Assembly (NCBI GenBank): GCA_964036045.1
Contig: OZ038380.1
Span: 168,364,535-168,428,534, forward strand
Source of the DNA: Eutreptiella sp. 'Long Island Sound 2002'
Taxonomy: Eukaryota; Euglenozoa; Euglenophyceae; Eutreptiales; Eutreptiaceae
Reading direction: 5' to 3'
DNA: 64,000 nt
The notes under the pieces are model-generated. The model ran no database searches, was not told the origin of the DNA, and worked only from the letters and a program-made list of their open reading frames with translations. Shown here piece by piece: positions 10,333 to 23,077 of this stretch. How positions within the stretch are numbered: the first letter of the stretch is position 1; the number at the start of each line of letters is the position of its first letter. The position numbers and the translations under genes are program-made.

Positions 10333-10637
10333 TCATTTTGTATGGAATATGTGTTCAACACTTTGAGCATTCTGCAAAATGTCAGGATTCCTGGGCCACC
10401 AGGATGGACAACCAGCGGAAGTGTGACCGACCATGGGGACCATTGCATCCAGGCAGCCAGTGCGAAAGGGCAGGGGCATACATGTGTGGAACGTGGATCC
10501 TCGGGGCTCTCGATCAAGGTCGGAGCTTCGGTCACTGCTCCCTCTTTCCGCGTACCGGGGGCTGGGGCATTCCGCGTCTTCCGGGCTGCCAATAAAAGAG
10601 TCTGCCTTATCCAACGTTTGTTGATTTGCCAGGCCAT
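10333..10637 (-). CDS. Giant receptor gene: putative last exon (cytosolic tail)
   Basis: The acceptor CTACCTACAG|AT at 10637 is phase 1, matching the phase-1 donor at 12025. The frame gives a hydrophilic tail (start DGLANQQTLDKADSF, then a Ser/Arg/Asp-rich stretch) and stops at TGA 10333-10335. No domain is recognised. Support is the phase match and composition only; an alternative is that the preceding exon reads through to a stop near 11846. Confidence 0.5.
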
Positions 10638-11336
10638 CTGTAGGTAGGTCCAGAAGGGCAGTATGCGGGGGCAGACAGGGGGCACTGCCGTGAGCAGTGC
10701 ATGCAGGAATGGCAAGCACGGTGCGGGACTGGGGGCGCAACGGGGGTGTGGAGGGATGGGTCGGTGTGGTAGGGGAGAGCGAAGAGTGCCACGCTGCGGC
10801 AACGTCTGCAAGGCCCGGTGACGGCAGCCCCCGCCTGTGCTGTTTGGCCTATGGTGTGGATGGGGGATCATTTGCACTCGCCTTGCTGATAGCCTGACCA
10901 CATTGGCAGTGTAGATCAAGGTGTACCCCTGGTCAACGCGATCGTTGAGGAGGGTTTCCAATTGCTGTGGCGCGTTGGAGTTCCCCAATCTGCTTGGCAT
11001 CAATGTTGGCTTTGTACTGGGGGCAAAGTGGTGTTGATGGAGCAGTATGACACACGGGCGGCAGATCATCATCCTGTGCATTGCGATCAAAGCAATCCAG
11101 GAAGTGCTGGCCATTTGCGCCACTCCTGGGGAAATAACTCGGGCAGGTAAGGGGGCAACTGCTGAGTGGTTGAGGGCCAGTGCTCAGCAGACCATTCCCC
11201 GGAAATTGCGGTGAACCTTTTGGAGTGCCCTCCAAAAAAAAAATGCCGCCTTTGTTCTGGCTCAAAATCACCAAATTTGGGGATTTTTAGAATCCAAGTC
11301 GAAAAAGTCACTTTCGGTTCGGAAATTTTCGGCCCA

Positions 11337-11620
11337 GGGGGGGGTTGACCCTCCTCCTTGCGAACAGGACTACCAATCATATTCGGCGTCGAAGGCACCG
11401 CAAAATATTGTTTTGCACAACAAAAGCCCCTACTTGGTTGACCCCTCCTTGTCAACAAAGGCCACAGCGCAAGGTAAACTCAAAGCACTACATTTTGTGG
11501 CAAAATCTGTGTCCACAATGAGCCAGTGTCAATGCACGACAGTCCATTTCCATAGAGACATGCCATTGAATGTAAACAGCTGACTCACACTCTGAAGACG
11601 ACCCTGAGAAACACACAGTA
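11337..11620 (+). repeat. Dispersed repeat family R1, copy 1
   Basis: About 280 bp closely matching 35766-36023 in the same orientation. Shared blocks are GGTTGACCCTCCTCCTTG, GCACAACAAAAGCCCCTAC, CTTGGTTGACCC, TTGTCAACAAAGG and CAGTCCATTTCCATAGAGAC. Both copies follow a poly-G run and lie in introns of the giant gene. Confidence 0.85.
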
Positions 11621-12024
11621 CATTAGTACAGCAGAAAAGGTTTTCCAGGGGGGGGGGGGGCGGGGGCAGACACCTGAAGAGCCACACAGCATTCGCAGCC
11701 CACGGTGGGAGCAATAGCACCCGTTGCATTTTCCACACATCCCAAAGAGCACGCAGTTTCCAATGGGCGACGTTTTGGCCAAACTTATTATTTCCTGAGA
11801 CATGAGTACCGTGCCTCCTCCGTACATTTTCTTTGCGTTAAAGTGTCACTGGGGGGGGGGGGGGGGCTGGGCTGCATGGCGCGCGTCTTTGCTTTGCCCC
11901 TCACGCCGTCCCGTGGTGGCCCCTTGTGCCGTGTCCCCGTGCTGGTGCTCTGCAGCCCCCGCTGTCCTCCCTGCTGCCCCCCTGGCGCACACAAGCCTGG
12001 CCCTGGGGAGGACGCTCCGCACAC

Positions 12025-12361
12025 CTGCCGCCCGGCTTCCGCCTGCCAGGCGCCCCAGAAGCCTGCCCACCACCGTCTTCGCGATCTCGTGGAAGCCAAG
12101 GAGCAGGAGGATCAGGAGGTGCAGGATGACGCTGCCGTGCAGCGCCAGGAGGCCGATCTCCAGCAGGTTGCCCCAGACCCACCCGGGCTCCACAATTTTG
12201 GATTGGTTCTCGTCGGGCAGCATCAGCAAGTAGATGTTGAGGTTGTAGATGAGGGCCTGCAGGGCATGGCTGTCGACGCGGTTCAGCATGTGGTTGGAGG
12301 AGGGGTGGTAGTAGAGCTGCAGCACCAGAAACAGGCTGAGCACCCACATTGCCAAGTAGAC
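12025..12361 (-). CDS. Giant receptor gene: last membrane-helix exon
   Basis: Acceptor CGCCTCCAG|GTC (phase 0) to donor GGCAG|GTGTGC (phase 1). It encodes one helix at its start (YLAMWVLSLFLVLQLYY), a loop with ESKIV-like and VDSHALQALIYNLNIYLLML segments, and another strongly hydrophobic stretch (LLALHGSVILHLLILLLLGF). The first helix followed by a polar Asn/His loop matches the C-terminal helix region of the algal/oomycete membrane-receptor family. Confidence 0.75.
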
Positions 12362-12867
12362 CTGGAGGCGATGTATGAGGGCAGCAAGGGCCAGCGGTGT
12401 GGACGGGGTGGGGGCAGCACTGATTGAGGAGTGCCATGCCAAATGGAATGATAACCACACAGCCAACACCGCATCATAGGCTTTGTTTTGTGCCAACCTC
12501 CAAAATTTTGATCCCGCCCTCCAAGTCGGGTAAAACGCGCCGCCAACTCATTGGCCGCCAGGAGGCACCGACCACCGTGACCACATGTACATAGAGTGAA
12601 ATGCCGGTCCCACTGCGCACAAGTGCAGTATGTTCCAGGGTGTCCATTCCCCTGCCAGCGGAAGGCTTCCCATTCAGCCATTCTCAGACGGTGCTGTTAT
12701 GCGAGTGCTCTCCACGGCGAATGCGTGAAATCGAGAAAGGGGCAAAGCCCGGCCCAAAGGATTGGCCAACTTCCATGTGCAGGTGCTCCACCACAAACAT
12801 GGAGAAGTCAGGATTGCAAGTCAACGTTCTGCTGGACACGCTGTTGAATGCACCTATGTTTATGCTT

Positions 12868-13165
12868 GCACAACACAACACAACACAACACAGCACAGCA
12901 CAACACAACACAACACAACACAGCACAACACAACACAACACAACACAACACAACACAACACAACACAGCACAGCACAGCACAGCACAGCACAGCACAGCG
13001 CAGCGCAGCGCAGCGCAGCGCAGCGCAGCGCAGCGCAGCACAGCACAGCACAGCACAGCACAGCACAACACAGCACAACACAACACAACACAACACAACA
13101 CAACACAACACAACACAACACAACACAACACAACACAACACAACACAACACAACACAACACGGCA
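12868..13165. repeat. (CAACA/CAGCA/CAGCG)n pentanucleotide array
   Basis: Pentamers CAACA, changing to CAGCA and a central block of CAGCG, then back. It lies in the intron 12362-16088. All long frames across it (TQHN, VLCC and the like) are artefacts of the repeat. Confidence 0.95.
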
Positions 13166-16088
13166 CGACATCGCACAAAAAGAAAACAAAATGAACAACA
13201 CAACACAACACGGCGATGCGGCTGAATGGATGTGGACGCCATCATTTACAAGCTGCCAACAGATTGCATCGCGCGACACAGAGGGAGGCATCGCGCAGTT
13301 CTGGCAGGGATCCGGAGACACACACCCCCCCCCCCCCGCGTAACAAGGGACTGCTTTTGCCAACACCCATTCTGAGCATCCACCTCAGACTCTGGACTCT
13401 GACTCCAGCACTGCCTTGCAGAGTTTTCCTGAGGGGGGGGGGGTCCAAGGTGGGTGGGTGGGGACCCCCCCCCCCTCAGGAGACCGTGAGTTGTTAGAGG
13501 CGCCAAAGGCGCCGAAGAAATTTTTTGGCCTAAACTGACTTGCGCCAGGGGCGGGGGGGGGGGGTCCGAGAGGGGGGGGGGGGTGTCAGACCCCCCCCCA
13601 GGAGATGCTGAGTTGTTAAGCAAAACTCTGCCGCCTCGGCCAGGAATGACCGCCGGGGTTGTGCAAGGTTTGAAGGGGGGAAGGGAGGGGGATGAACCGG
13701 TTGTCGTGAGATGAAGTGGACCCTGACCCCAAGAAGGGGTCGTTTACGCAGTGCTCAGGATGGTGCACAGGACTTGTCCCGACAGCCAAGGAAGATAGGG
13801 AGGCCCTCTGTGTGCCCCAAGGGGTGTGGGGGGGGGGGTTTGCCATTCAGTGTGCCCGTTGGTGCTTCGGGGGGTACACACTGGCCTGGGGTCTCAGGAA
13901 TCACTGGTTTGCATTGTCACCGGGGAAACGCATTGTTGGTGGATGAGAGTGGGACAGTCGCCCCTCTGCTCACGAGTGCTGCTTCTGCCCCTTGGCGTCC
14001 CTCCCCCGCCGGCGAAAGGGAGGGCGGTGGTAGCCGGTGGCCTCCGGGAGGGGCAGGGCGAGGAGGCACAGCCTATCCCCCTGACGGCCGTCCCCAGGGG
14101 TGGGGGGAACATTGGCTTGCACAGGGGGGGGGGGGTCGTTCGAGCCCCCCGAAGGAGGGGAGGGGGGGGGGGAGTTTGGCAGCCAAAAGTGAAACGCCCA
14201 ATCTCCCACACGAAGTTTGCGGCCCACAACCCCCTCCCCCCCCCCTACTTCCGATGGCCGAGAGTGGGACAGTCATTCCTCTGCTCAACAGGTGCTGCTT
14301 CTGCCCCTTGGCGTCCCTCCCACGCCGGCGCTGGCAACGCTTCATAGTCAGTCATTCCCTTGACCGCGAAGTGCTCACCACGACTGATGTGACAAATGTG
14401 ACACGGGGCCGGAGGGTTGTGGGGGGGAAGGGGGTGAGACCCAATGAAAAAACAGAAAACCAGAGGTAATGCACGAGCTGGCCCCTTTATTCACCTGTGT
14501 GTACCCCTCAACTTGCCCAGGGGGGAGGGGGGGGGGGCATGAATCGTTCCGGGTGGGGGTCCCACTGACGGGGGGGAGGGGCATGATTCTCCGTTTGGGG
14601 TCCATTGACATAAGGGGGGGGGGGGGGTCGGCGCGTCCAGCACAAAGCCCCCGACGACTCCACCGTCAGGCATAAGTGCATCTTTATTCTCGATGCCAAA
14701 CCCGGTTAAACCTCAAGACACACACTGCGTCTGCAACAGAAAACAGAACATCATGTCTGACTACATTAGTCAGACAATCACAGTCAGTGGCTGTCAGTCA
14801 GACATCAGCGATCAGTGTCGGGTAAAGAAAAGCTGCGGGGGGGCTTTTGTTGCACAAAAAGTCGTTCCCCAGTTCCTGCCCACGCAGCAGTCACCGATCC
14901 TGGAACGTGCAAGATTGGGCCCATTCAGTTTAGGTAGTGTCGCAGTGTCTTCGCACGCACACCACCCACCTACCCTGAGCGATGCGCTGTGGCAGCGTCC
15001 CGTTCCCGGGCGCTGTGCGCACTCCCGTCAAACGGACTATTGGCCGTGATGCTGACATGACACCTGGGGACACCGGACATCGTGACTTGGGGGCCTTCAG
15101 AGCCCAACATGAACCCGTCCAGTGCACCGGTGGTATTCAGATGAGACGCTGAAGTATAGCCGGTGCGTCTTGGGGGTTTCGCTGGGCCCCAATTGGGGGC
15201 GCAGCGTGTGCTGTGCCTACGCTGTGCCCACGTTGTGCGAAAAGCAGGCCATTTTGGACCCGTTTCCCCCGATGGCTAAGGTGACCACAGTAACTACTGC
15301 GTTCCCAGACACGGGACTGCTCAGATTCTGACTCAGTCCAAAAACTCCGAGAAAGCTACGTTTCACACTGAAAATGCCGGATTGCTGTCTCAGACCTCCT
15401 GAGTCACCTGCACCAAAGTCACCAGCCATTTCCACAGCTTCGTAAAAAGGTGTCAAAAACGTTAAAAAAAAAAAGCTGTTGAAAAAAATCTGTGAAAAAC
15501 TGTTGAAAAGTTAAAGGGAAAAAACCTGTAAAAAAAAAACTGTACATAGGGTTCCCGGATGCATGTCGTCCTTTCCTGAAGGGTGTCAGTTTCTTCCTTG
15601 ATATTTCTTGCCGCCTTTTGGATAATTGTTGTTCAGAGTTTGGACAGTTTTGGACGATGCCACACACCAATCACACAGTCCAGCACTTCAGCACTCTGGT
15701 ACCTTCTATTCAACTTGAAAACTTTCCCCTGCTAGTTGTTTCCCTTCTTCTTTTGTGAACTGTAGGTCACCAAGTGTAAAAAAAACTGCCAAAACGCCGG
15801 TCACCGGAAGTCACCAAAATCTTGGTGACTAAGGAGCCTTGCTGTCTAAATCACCTGTTATTGCGATGTTGACATATGCTTCCCTAGTGGTGGGTGGTTT
15901 GCAGGGTGGGCACAGGAAACCTTACTTACTGATGGGCGCGGTGCGCGTGCTGTGCAGAAACGCCCCCATAGGGGGCAGCCCATCCAGGAGACCTGGGGCG
16001 CGAACCCCCACCCCCAAACAGCAGTGCCAGCCCTCCTCCCAAGCCCAATGCGATATGGATCAGCGCAGGCATTCGGTCAGAACCAGAC

Positions 16089-16374
16089 CTTCAAGCGGAG
16101 GTCCTCTGTAAACGTCATGATGGCGGCAATCATCAGCTTGCGGACCATGTTCACGGACTCCCAGTAGCGGAACTGCTTCTTGAAGCCGACGTACAGGAAC
16201 GCGAGGGTCTCCATCTCGAGAGGCTTCCCCCCAACCCAGCGCAGGATCAGCCCCACCAGCGGGAACAGGATGGGGATCCCTGCCCCGTAGATGGCGAAGA
16301 AGCACAGGCTGATGACTTTGATGGCGTTGTACTCCGGCGTTGTGCAGTCCACTGAGAAATCCGACTTCAGGACA
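16089..16374 (-). CDS. Giant receptor gene: membrane exon with WE...RK motif
   Basis: Acceptor GGCTCTTGTGCTAG|T (phase 2) to donor TTGAAG|GTCTGG (phase 0). It encodes a lumenal Cys segment (DFSVDCTT), a long helix pair (AIKVISLCFFAIYGAGIPIL), then the family hallmarks: a FLYVGFKKQFRYWESVNMVR stretch and an Arg-Lys pair. The GIP turn, the aromatic-rich FLY segment and the WE...RK motif are characteristic of the membrane domain found with ephrin-receptor-like Cys modules in algal and oomycete proteins. Confidence 0.85.
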
Positions 16375-17034
16375 CTAGCACAAGAGCCAAGCAATGAGCA
16401 GCCCTGCGGTGCGCGGCTCTGCTGCAAACAAGAAACCATTGCCCCTCCTCAGCAGAGGTGAATGGGGAGGGGCGTTGAGGGGGGAGAGTGTTTTGTTGCT
16501 GATGCTTTGCAGCCATATTCACACTGAAATTCCTTGGGTGAAGGAGAATTTCAACCCCCCACCCTCGCCCAAGGTTTGAGTCCACTCATCCTCAAACATT
16601 TTGGCCATCCTGGAGGGTGGAGTGGGGGCTGGGGGCTGGTGGGGGGTAGGCTTTGGGCCTGGTCAGGCCCCATGATCACACCCTCCAGACATGGGATCAT
16701 GGCCCCCCCTTTATACAACCACATCCCCTGCAATTGAACTTACCCCACACACCTGTTGGGTCACACTCCCCACGAACATCACGAAATTATGCCCCTTACA
16801 AAGGGTCACCACCCCACACGAAGAACCTCACTCGCCCCCACCCCAAAAAAGCACCCGCCCCCCCCCCCCACATGGGGCAATAAATCCCCTGATGGGGGTT
16901 GGGGGCGATCAGCAGCCCGTTCCTCCTTGAGAGCCTGCATTCAGGACCGCTGGTCCCAGTCGCAACGTGGGGGGAAGGCAGCATGCACTGCGGGCGCCTT
17001 GACATCTGGAAGGTGCTGGGTTACTGGTATTTAC

Positions 17035-17335
17035 TTGCAGTTACTGGGCAGTTACTGGCGGTTACGAGCAGTTACGCGCAGCTACGGGCGGTTACTGGCA
17101 GTTACTGGTAGTTACGGGCGGTTACTGGCAGTTACGGGCAGTTACTGGCAGGTACTGGCAGTTGCGGTCAATTACGGACAGTTGCCGACAGATACTAGCA
17201 GTTACTGGCAGATACTGGCGGTGACTGGCGGTTACAGACAGGTACAAATGATTTCGGGCAGGTGCGGTCGGTTACTGGCAGTTGTGGGTTGTTACAGGCA
17301 GTTACTGGCAGTTACGGGCGGTTACCCTCCCCTGC
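17035..17335. repeat. GGTTAC/CAGTTACTGG minisatellite
   Basis: About 300 bp of roughly 10-bp units (CAGTTACTGG, CGGTTACGGG and variants) in the intron 16375-18579. The same core (GGCGGTTAC or its complement) is scattered singly in other introns. Confidence 0.85.
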
Positions 17336-17757
17336 CACCTGCTGTGCACCTCACGTGCAGCAACCCTCTGTGCACCCCATGCACCTCAATGTGGGGGTTC
17401 TGCTTTGTGCGGAGGTACACTTCTATGTAGAGGAGGTGCGATGTGTGTGGGAGTATGGTCCGACGTGGGGCGGGGGGCTCCAGGGCCTGGCCCACCCACC
17501 CACACGACACCCCTCACCAAGGGCCATAACCCCCCCATACCACAGGAGCACATACGGGGGGGAGGAATAATGTGGGTTTTTTTTTGGGGGGGGGGCGAAG
17601 TGGGGGGGATGGGGGATTTGGTACTCCTCCTTAGAAATGAAGGAAATTGTTGGTACAGGGTCCAATTTTTGAACCGAAAAACACTTTTAGGGCTCAAAAT
17701 CGAAAAGTTCGGGAAAACAAATGCTGTGCTTGTGGGCAAAACACAAAGCCCCCCCCC

Positions 17758-18150
17758 CCCCGTGTGACATTCCGTCTGGTTGTTGCTCCTTTACGGGGCC
17801 CTGGACAGTCACCCGTTCTCCCCTTCGCATGTTGCGTCCGGTCCCTGCGTTCTGTCGGCCGACACCCCCCCACCCCTGGGGCACCGCCATCGTGGCACTG
17901 GGTTGTGACCTCCATCTGGTTCAGGGCGGTTGGGATGGGCAGGTCCGACAACCGGCATGTCGCCTCAGCCGCCGTCCGCCCGGCGCTCGCCAGCCTGGAC
18001 GGCGCATGCAGACCCCTGTGCCCGTGGCCAGGAAAGTATTAGAAGGGGCGGAAAGGGGGGGGGGGGGGGCGTCTGGGACCCAAAAGTTTGTGTACCAAAA
18101 ATGGCCCGACAAGATTTTCCCGATTGTAAATTTCGTGCCTGGAGGGGGGG
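17758..18150 (+). repeat. Dispersed repeat family R2/R3, copy 1
   Basis: Begins GTGTGACATTCCGTCTGG after a poly-C run and contains GGGGCCCTGGACAGTCACCC. About 200 bp later, after a poly-G run, it has GGGACCCAAAAGTTTGTGTA and CCAAAAATGGCC. The same order recurs at 39343-39775; at 26098-26440 the two parts are in reverse order. Confidence 0.8.
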
Positions 18151-18234
18151 GGGGGGTCGGGGGATCCCCTCTCCTCCTGCGGTGTTCCCAAACATATTCC
18201 CGATCAATACCATCATTTGTGGTTTCACGTGCAG

Positions 18235-18370
18235 GCGGTTGGAGGAGTTTGCCACAGCGGTTGGGGGCGGTTACTGTCGGTTGGCAATGCCATTGAAGCC
18301 GGCACGTACGGTCAGGGACAGAGCGGCTGGGCCATAGGCTGGGCGCCCTGGAGAGGGGGGGGGGGTACAC
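18235..18370 (+). repeat. Dispersed repeat family R4, copy 1
   Basis: GGGGGCGGTTACTGTCGGTT ... TAGGCTGGGCGCCCTGG followed by poly-G; an inverted copy lies at 29535-29670. Confidence 0.8.
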
Positions 18371-18579
18371 CCCCCCCTCCAGGGCTTTGCTTGAACGGGA
18401 GGGGGCCGATCGGGCAATTAGGTTGAATGATCGCACGGTGATTATCGTCACTTTGCTCCGCCAACGGATCCCATGGATCGCCGTCTTCATCATCGTCCAT
18501 GAACACGCTTTCCTTTGGCCCAGGAATTTCCGAAGCGAATCGTCCCATGCCCCAACCCCCGAACAGCGCATGCGCATAC

Positions 18580-18867
18580 CGCTGGTTCCCCGTGACAACC
18601 AAGTCCCCCACGGCGCCCGTGGCGTTGCTGGCGTTGGCGGTGACGTTGACGTCGAACGTGTCGCACTTGTTCATCATCGTCGTGCGCTTGTTCAGCGTGG
18701 GGTACAGGAACAGCAGCACCACCGACGTCGCGATGATCAGCAGCTGCGAGAACGACCGCCCGCGCGTGACGAGGCGCACGCGGGCCTTGGCCATCTTGGC
18801 CTCGCCGGTCGCGAAGCTGCAGCCGGCGGTCCGGTCCCACACGAAGGCCAGGAGGCCGATGGCGAGG
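18580..18867 (-). CDS. Giant receptor gene: membrane exon (two hydrophobic segments)
   Basis: Acceptor CTCTGCCGCACAG|CC (phase 2) to donor CAGCG|GTATGC (phase 2). It encodes LAIGLLAFVWD, a basic loop (KMAKARVRLVTRGR), a strong helix (FSQLLIIATSVVLLFLYP) and a KCDTFDVNVTANASN segment with Asn-glycosylation-type sites. The Cys-containing segment after a helix is typical of the family. Confidence 0.82.
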
Positions 18868-20309
18868 CTGTGCGGCAGAGGGCGTGCGGTGTGCACAGGG
18901 GGCTCCCCAGAGAACCGCTCGAAGGGACGGGGGGTCCCCCCCCCCCCCCCACGAAGACTCCAGCCCTCACTCTGTCCCAAAGGCATTCCCATACCCCAAC
19001 ACCAGCCCCCAACCGCCGTCCCAACCGCCAGTAACCGCCCCCCAACCGCTTCCGCATCCCCTGTAACCGCTCTGTGGCTGCTATGGAACCGCCCCCCTAA
19101 GCCACCTCCACTTCTAGCAAAACCCTGGGGCTCCCGCATGTTCGATTGCGTGGGGGCCTGAGACGGGGGGGGGGGTGCTCTCTCCCCTCTGGGAGCCCCC
19201 CCCCAAAAAAAAACATGGGGCGCTATTGGCAAGACCCCCTCAAAGCCCCCCCGGGATGGCCCGGAGGTGATGTGGTCCCTAAATTTCAGAAGAAGTGAAG
19301 ATGGTATTGTCGGGATCGGCGCCACAAGGGGGTCCGGAAACGCCATCACTTGTCCGGGATCCGCTGGAACCCTTTGACCATTTGTGGCGCAACTACTTGT
19401 GTTCCGTGCCTTTGGCAACCAACTTCACAGCGACTCAATCAAGCCCCCGTATGGTTACGTGAAAGTTGTCACATGTGTGGTGTTGTTGGAGGCGGGTCGT
19501 TCGGGGCGGGAAAGGGCAAAGGGCAGGGGAAGGGCCCGCTGGCGGTTCGACCGATGCACTGCACGACTCTGGCCCCGGTCCGCGGGCCCGGGGGCCCCCG
19601 CGGTGCGCCCCCAGGGCAGAGCGCTGTGGCGGGGCGGCAGAGGGGCCGAGCAGGGCCCCCCTGGGGCCCTCGCCCACCCCAAATGGCGGAGGCCACCTCC
19701 AGCGCTCAGCAACGCCCCCCAAACACTCAGGGCAGGCGGGGAAAAGATTGGGGGGGTGGGGGGGGGGGGGGTCGTTCGAGCCTCCGCCGCTGCTGCGTGT
19801 GACCTGACGCGGCGGCACCCGAACCGTTTGCTCGTGCGCGCGCGCGCGCGCCGCTGTGCGTGTGTCCGCGCGGGGGTGTGTGCGGTGTTGGGGAGTGGTG
19901 CGACACGGGGGGTGCCTGGCGGCCCCCGGACAGTCACGCGTGGAACGTGGAAGACACCTCACGTTCAACCGCCGGACCAACGGGTGGGGGGAGGGGGCTC
20001 CCGTGGCAGAGTCTGAGGACCAGTCCTGGCCCGAATGAAAAGAAAGTTGAGAACAATTTTCCCCCACGACATGCACCTCAAAATGATCAGCGCGTCGTGG
20101 CGGTCGTGTCCACAATTCCGCCAGGGGAAAATTTCGCGCCCCTTGCAATCCCCAAAGCTGTCAGAAGACACAATCCCTGCAGCTGTGGCGAAGGATGGAA
20201 TTGTTCTGCCAACATTTCGCCAGGGGAGAGTTTTGCCGCCTTTCTGAACAGCGAAATGTCCCTGGCGCAGCCCCCCCCCCTGTGTATACCAGGGGGAGGG
20301 GCAAATCAG

Positions 20310-20405
20310 GTACAGGCGACATTCGGAATGGCAAAGTTTGGCACAACAAAAGTGTGCCTCATGATGCTGCGGTATTTGAAGGTCCGAAGCCCCATTTCAA
20401 GGTGT
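20310..20405 (+). repeat. Dispersed repeat family R5, copy 1
   Basis: Matches the reverse complement of 29105-29210. Shared blocks are GACATTCGGAATGGCAAAG, a GGCACAACAAAAGTGTG block and GGTATTTGAAGGTCCGA. Confidence 0.8.
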
Positions 20406-20514
20406 CGCTGTTAGCCCTCTTGGCATGCACAGTTCCATTGTGCCCCACAGCCCCCGGGAAATAAGAGCAACCGTCCAGAGGCCTCCAACAAATAACAGCA
20501 ACCCACCAAAGGCC

Positions 20515-20795
20515 CGTAGGAAACAACACCCACCATTCACGGTCTTGGGCTTGTTCTTGTGCCACGGTCTGGGCATTGTGTACCAAGTTCTGCCACGGTG
20601 TTTCAGACTTGGTGCCAAACCTTCTCCGCACCATTCGGCATTCCAAACATCGCCCGTTCCTAATTTCCCCCTCCCCCCGGTACAAGACTGCGTAGAAGTG
20701 AATGGGAGTGATGGTGGTGGGAAACAACACCCACCATTCACGGTCTTGGTCTTGTTCTTGTGCCACAGTCTGGGCATTGTGTACCAAGTCTCGCA
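20515..20795 (+). repeat. Local direct duplication of about 80 bp
   Basis: GGAAACAACACCCACCATTC plus the following roughly 60 bases occur at about 20518-20590 and again at about 20719-20790. Intronic. Confidence 0.85.
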
Positions 20796-21928
20796 CGTTC
20801 CCAATTTCCCGCTCCCCGGTATCTTGGGGTACCCCGCACCCCCCCGCCCCCTCTTGCAGGGCCCATCTGGGGCTCCCGTCACGAGAGTCACCCCCCAGGG
20901 GGGCGTAGGGTCTTGAGTGGGGGCGACTGCCCACCGCTAACCTTTTTCCCCAGACACTCTGCTGCGGTTGTGCACTCTACGCAGGTCCACATTTTGGGCT
21001 TTGGCGCTTGCGGGGCCACCGACGGCAGTTGCAGTGCATTGAACGGCAGATGGGGGTCATCGACCAGGGCTCTAGAGGGGGGCGGGGGTTGCAATGGCAG
21101 TGGGATGGGGTTGTTGTCGTTGTGGAGCGCCTTGCGAGGCCTGTGGTGTGTCCCTGGGCGCGGCGGATTTTCGTTGGCGAGGGATGGTGCATGTGCGGGG
21201 GGGGGGGGGGGGCGGTTCAATGCAGCCCTCCCAAAAGTGGAGGGCGGGGGGCTCGTTAGAGGGTTGGGTATCGTCACGGTGGCCTCATGAACGGGCTCCC
21301 AGCCTCTCACGCGCCTGAGCATAGTGAGGCACGCACTCACGCACACTGAGGCCGTGCGTGGGAAGGTGCGGGAATGGCTGCAGACTTCACCCCGTCCTAC
21401 GGGCCCGGGGATGCGCTTGAGCGGGCGTAGGGCTGGACGGGGGTTGCAAAGGTGGCAGCCAAAGCGGTTACTGGCGGTTGGCAAAGCGGTTCGAGGCGCA
21501 ACCCCCGGCGCTTGCAAAACGGTTGCCGGCCCACGCGGTTGAGGCTGAACGACCTGTCGCCCCGAAGCCAGGGGGTCGAGCAGGGCTCCTTTGGGCGGGG
21601 GGGTCTAGGGGGGGGGGTAGGGGGTCCAGCCCCCTGCCCCCCCTTGTGTGACATTCCGTCTGGTTGTTGCTCCTTTACGGGTCCAGCCGACCCCCCCCCC
21701 CCCAGTGCTGGGTTGTTAGAGGCGCCGAAGAACATTTTTGGTTTGAACTGCTTTGGCGGCGAACGCCAGAGAAAAGTTTTTTGTTTTGATTGGCTGAACG
21801 CCCGGAAAAAAATTGGGCCCAATCTTTTTGGGGGCCTAACCCCCCCCCCCCCCCCCCGAGTGGTGCCAAGTTGTTACCAGGAGCCCTAGGGTCAAGGCCA
21901 GCCCGCCTCCCCCCCCGCCGCCCGTCAC

Positions 21929-22189
21929 CTGATGCTCGGCAGGGTCATGTACAGGTAGAACAGCTCCACAGTGTTCAGCCGGAACACGCACACCATCGCC
22001 TTCCGGGGGAACGCGAAGCTGGTGATGTTCCCCAGCTGCTCGTACACCATCTGCAGCCACGGCATGCCCACGAAGATCGGCGAGAGCACCCCCAGCGTCT
22101 GGAAGAACCCGATGGCCCGCTTCCACGCGGAGATGGTCAGCAGCCGCTTGGACTCCGGGTCCTGGACGTACGCCCGCACGGTCGTCCAC
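21929..22189 (-). CDS. Giant receptor gene: membrane exon
   Basis: Acceptor GCTCCGCAG|GTGG (phase 2) to donor ATCAG|GTGACG (phase 2). It encodes a juxtamembrane basic segment (DPESKRLLTISAWKR), a helix with FFQTLGVLSPIFVGMPW, and a second hydrophobic stretch (VELFYLYMTLP). The order matches the helix after the Cys-rich module in the family. Confidence 0.8.
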
Positions 22190-23077
22190 CTGCGGAGCGG
22201 CGCGGGGGATGGCGGTGCCCCTGCACAGGGGTATGCAGTCTCCAGTCTCCAGTCGGTCTGCCTCCTGCGTGTTCTCGACTTCCGGGTCTCATCCCCCCAG
22301 ACCGCGAATTGTGCCACGGCGACACCGTGACGAACGCCGGGAAGCCCCAGGGGTCCGCCGCGGAGGGAGGAGGGTGGTGCCAATTCGCTGATTGGAATGC
22401 GGAGCCTGTGCGCACCCGGGCACACGACCACTGTCACTGCCCCCCCCCGTACCTTGGGACCCTGGCCCCGCCGCCCCCTAAGCCCGGCAAGGGGGTTTGA
22501 GGGGGGCCAACAAGTGCACCTTTTGTGAAGGGAAGAGGCCCACAAGGGCAAATGTGGTGAACAGACGTGCCCCTAGCGTCCGGCAGAGCGACTGGTGCTC
22601 GGTAGCTAACCGCCCCGTATCAACGGCCACTGAGTAATATCCGCCCCCCGCACCACCAGAACTCAGTAGGAACGTGCCGCGTCCGGCGTTTGGCTCAGAA
22701 GGACCCTGCTCCATCCGATCATGTCTGAGCTGGCGGACGCTAATGGCAGGTCTGGTATCAAAAAAAAAAAGAGCAAAACTATGGTATACAGGGGTATACA
22801 TTACGTAAGAAAGTCCTGTATGTATACACCACTACATTTCCTCTGTTCTGGGATAATTACCCAAATTGCGTGCCGCTGGTGCCCCGAGCGCCGGAGGGAG
22901 AAGACCGCCCATGCCCGCGCCCTCGACAACTTCAGCCACAATGCCAAATGTTTTCCTTTTCTGAATCGATCGCCTTGCCATCAAGGCCCTCCGTCCAGCA
23001 ATAAATGCTGTCCGGTCACCGCTGTCCGGTCACTCTGCACTCCGCCACCGGTCCGCCCAGAAACGCGCTGCACATAC

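Noticed and set aside
12600-13370. Frames rich in TQHN or VLCC
   Set aside because: Pure translation of the pentanucleotide array.
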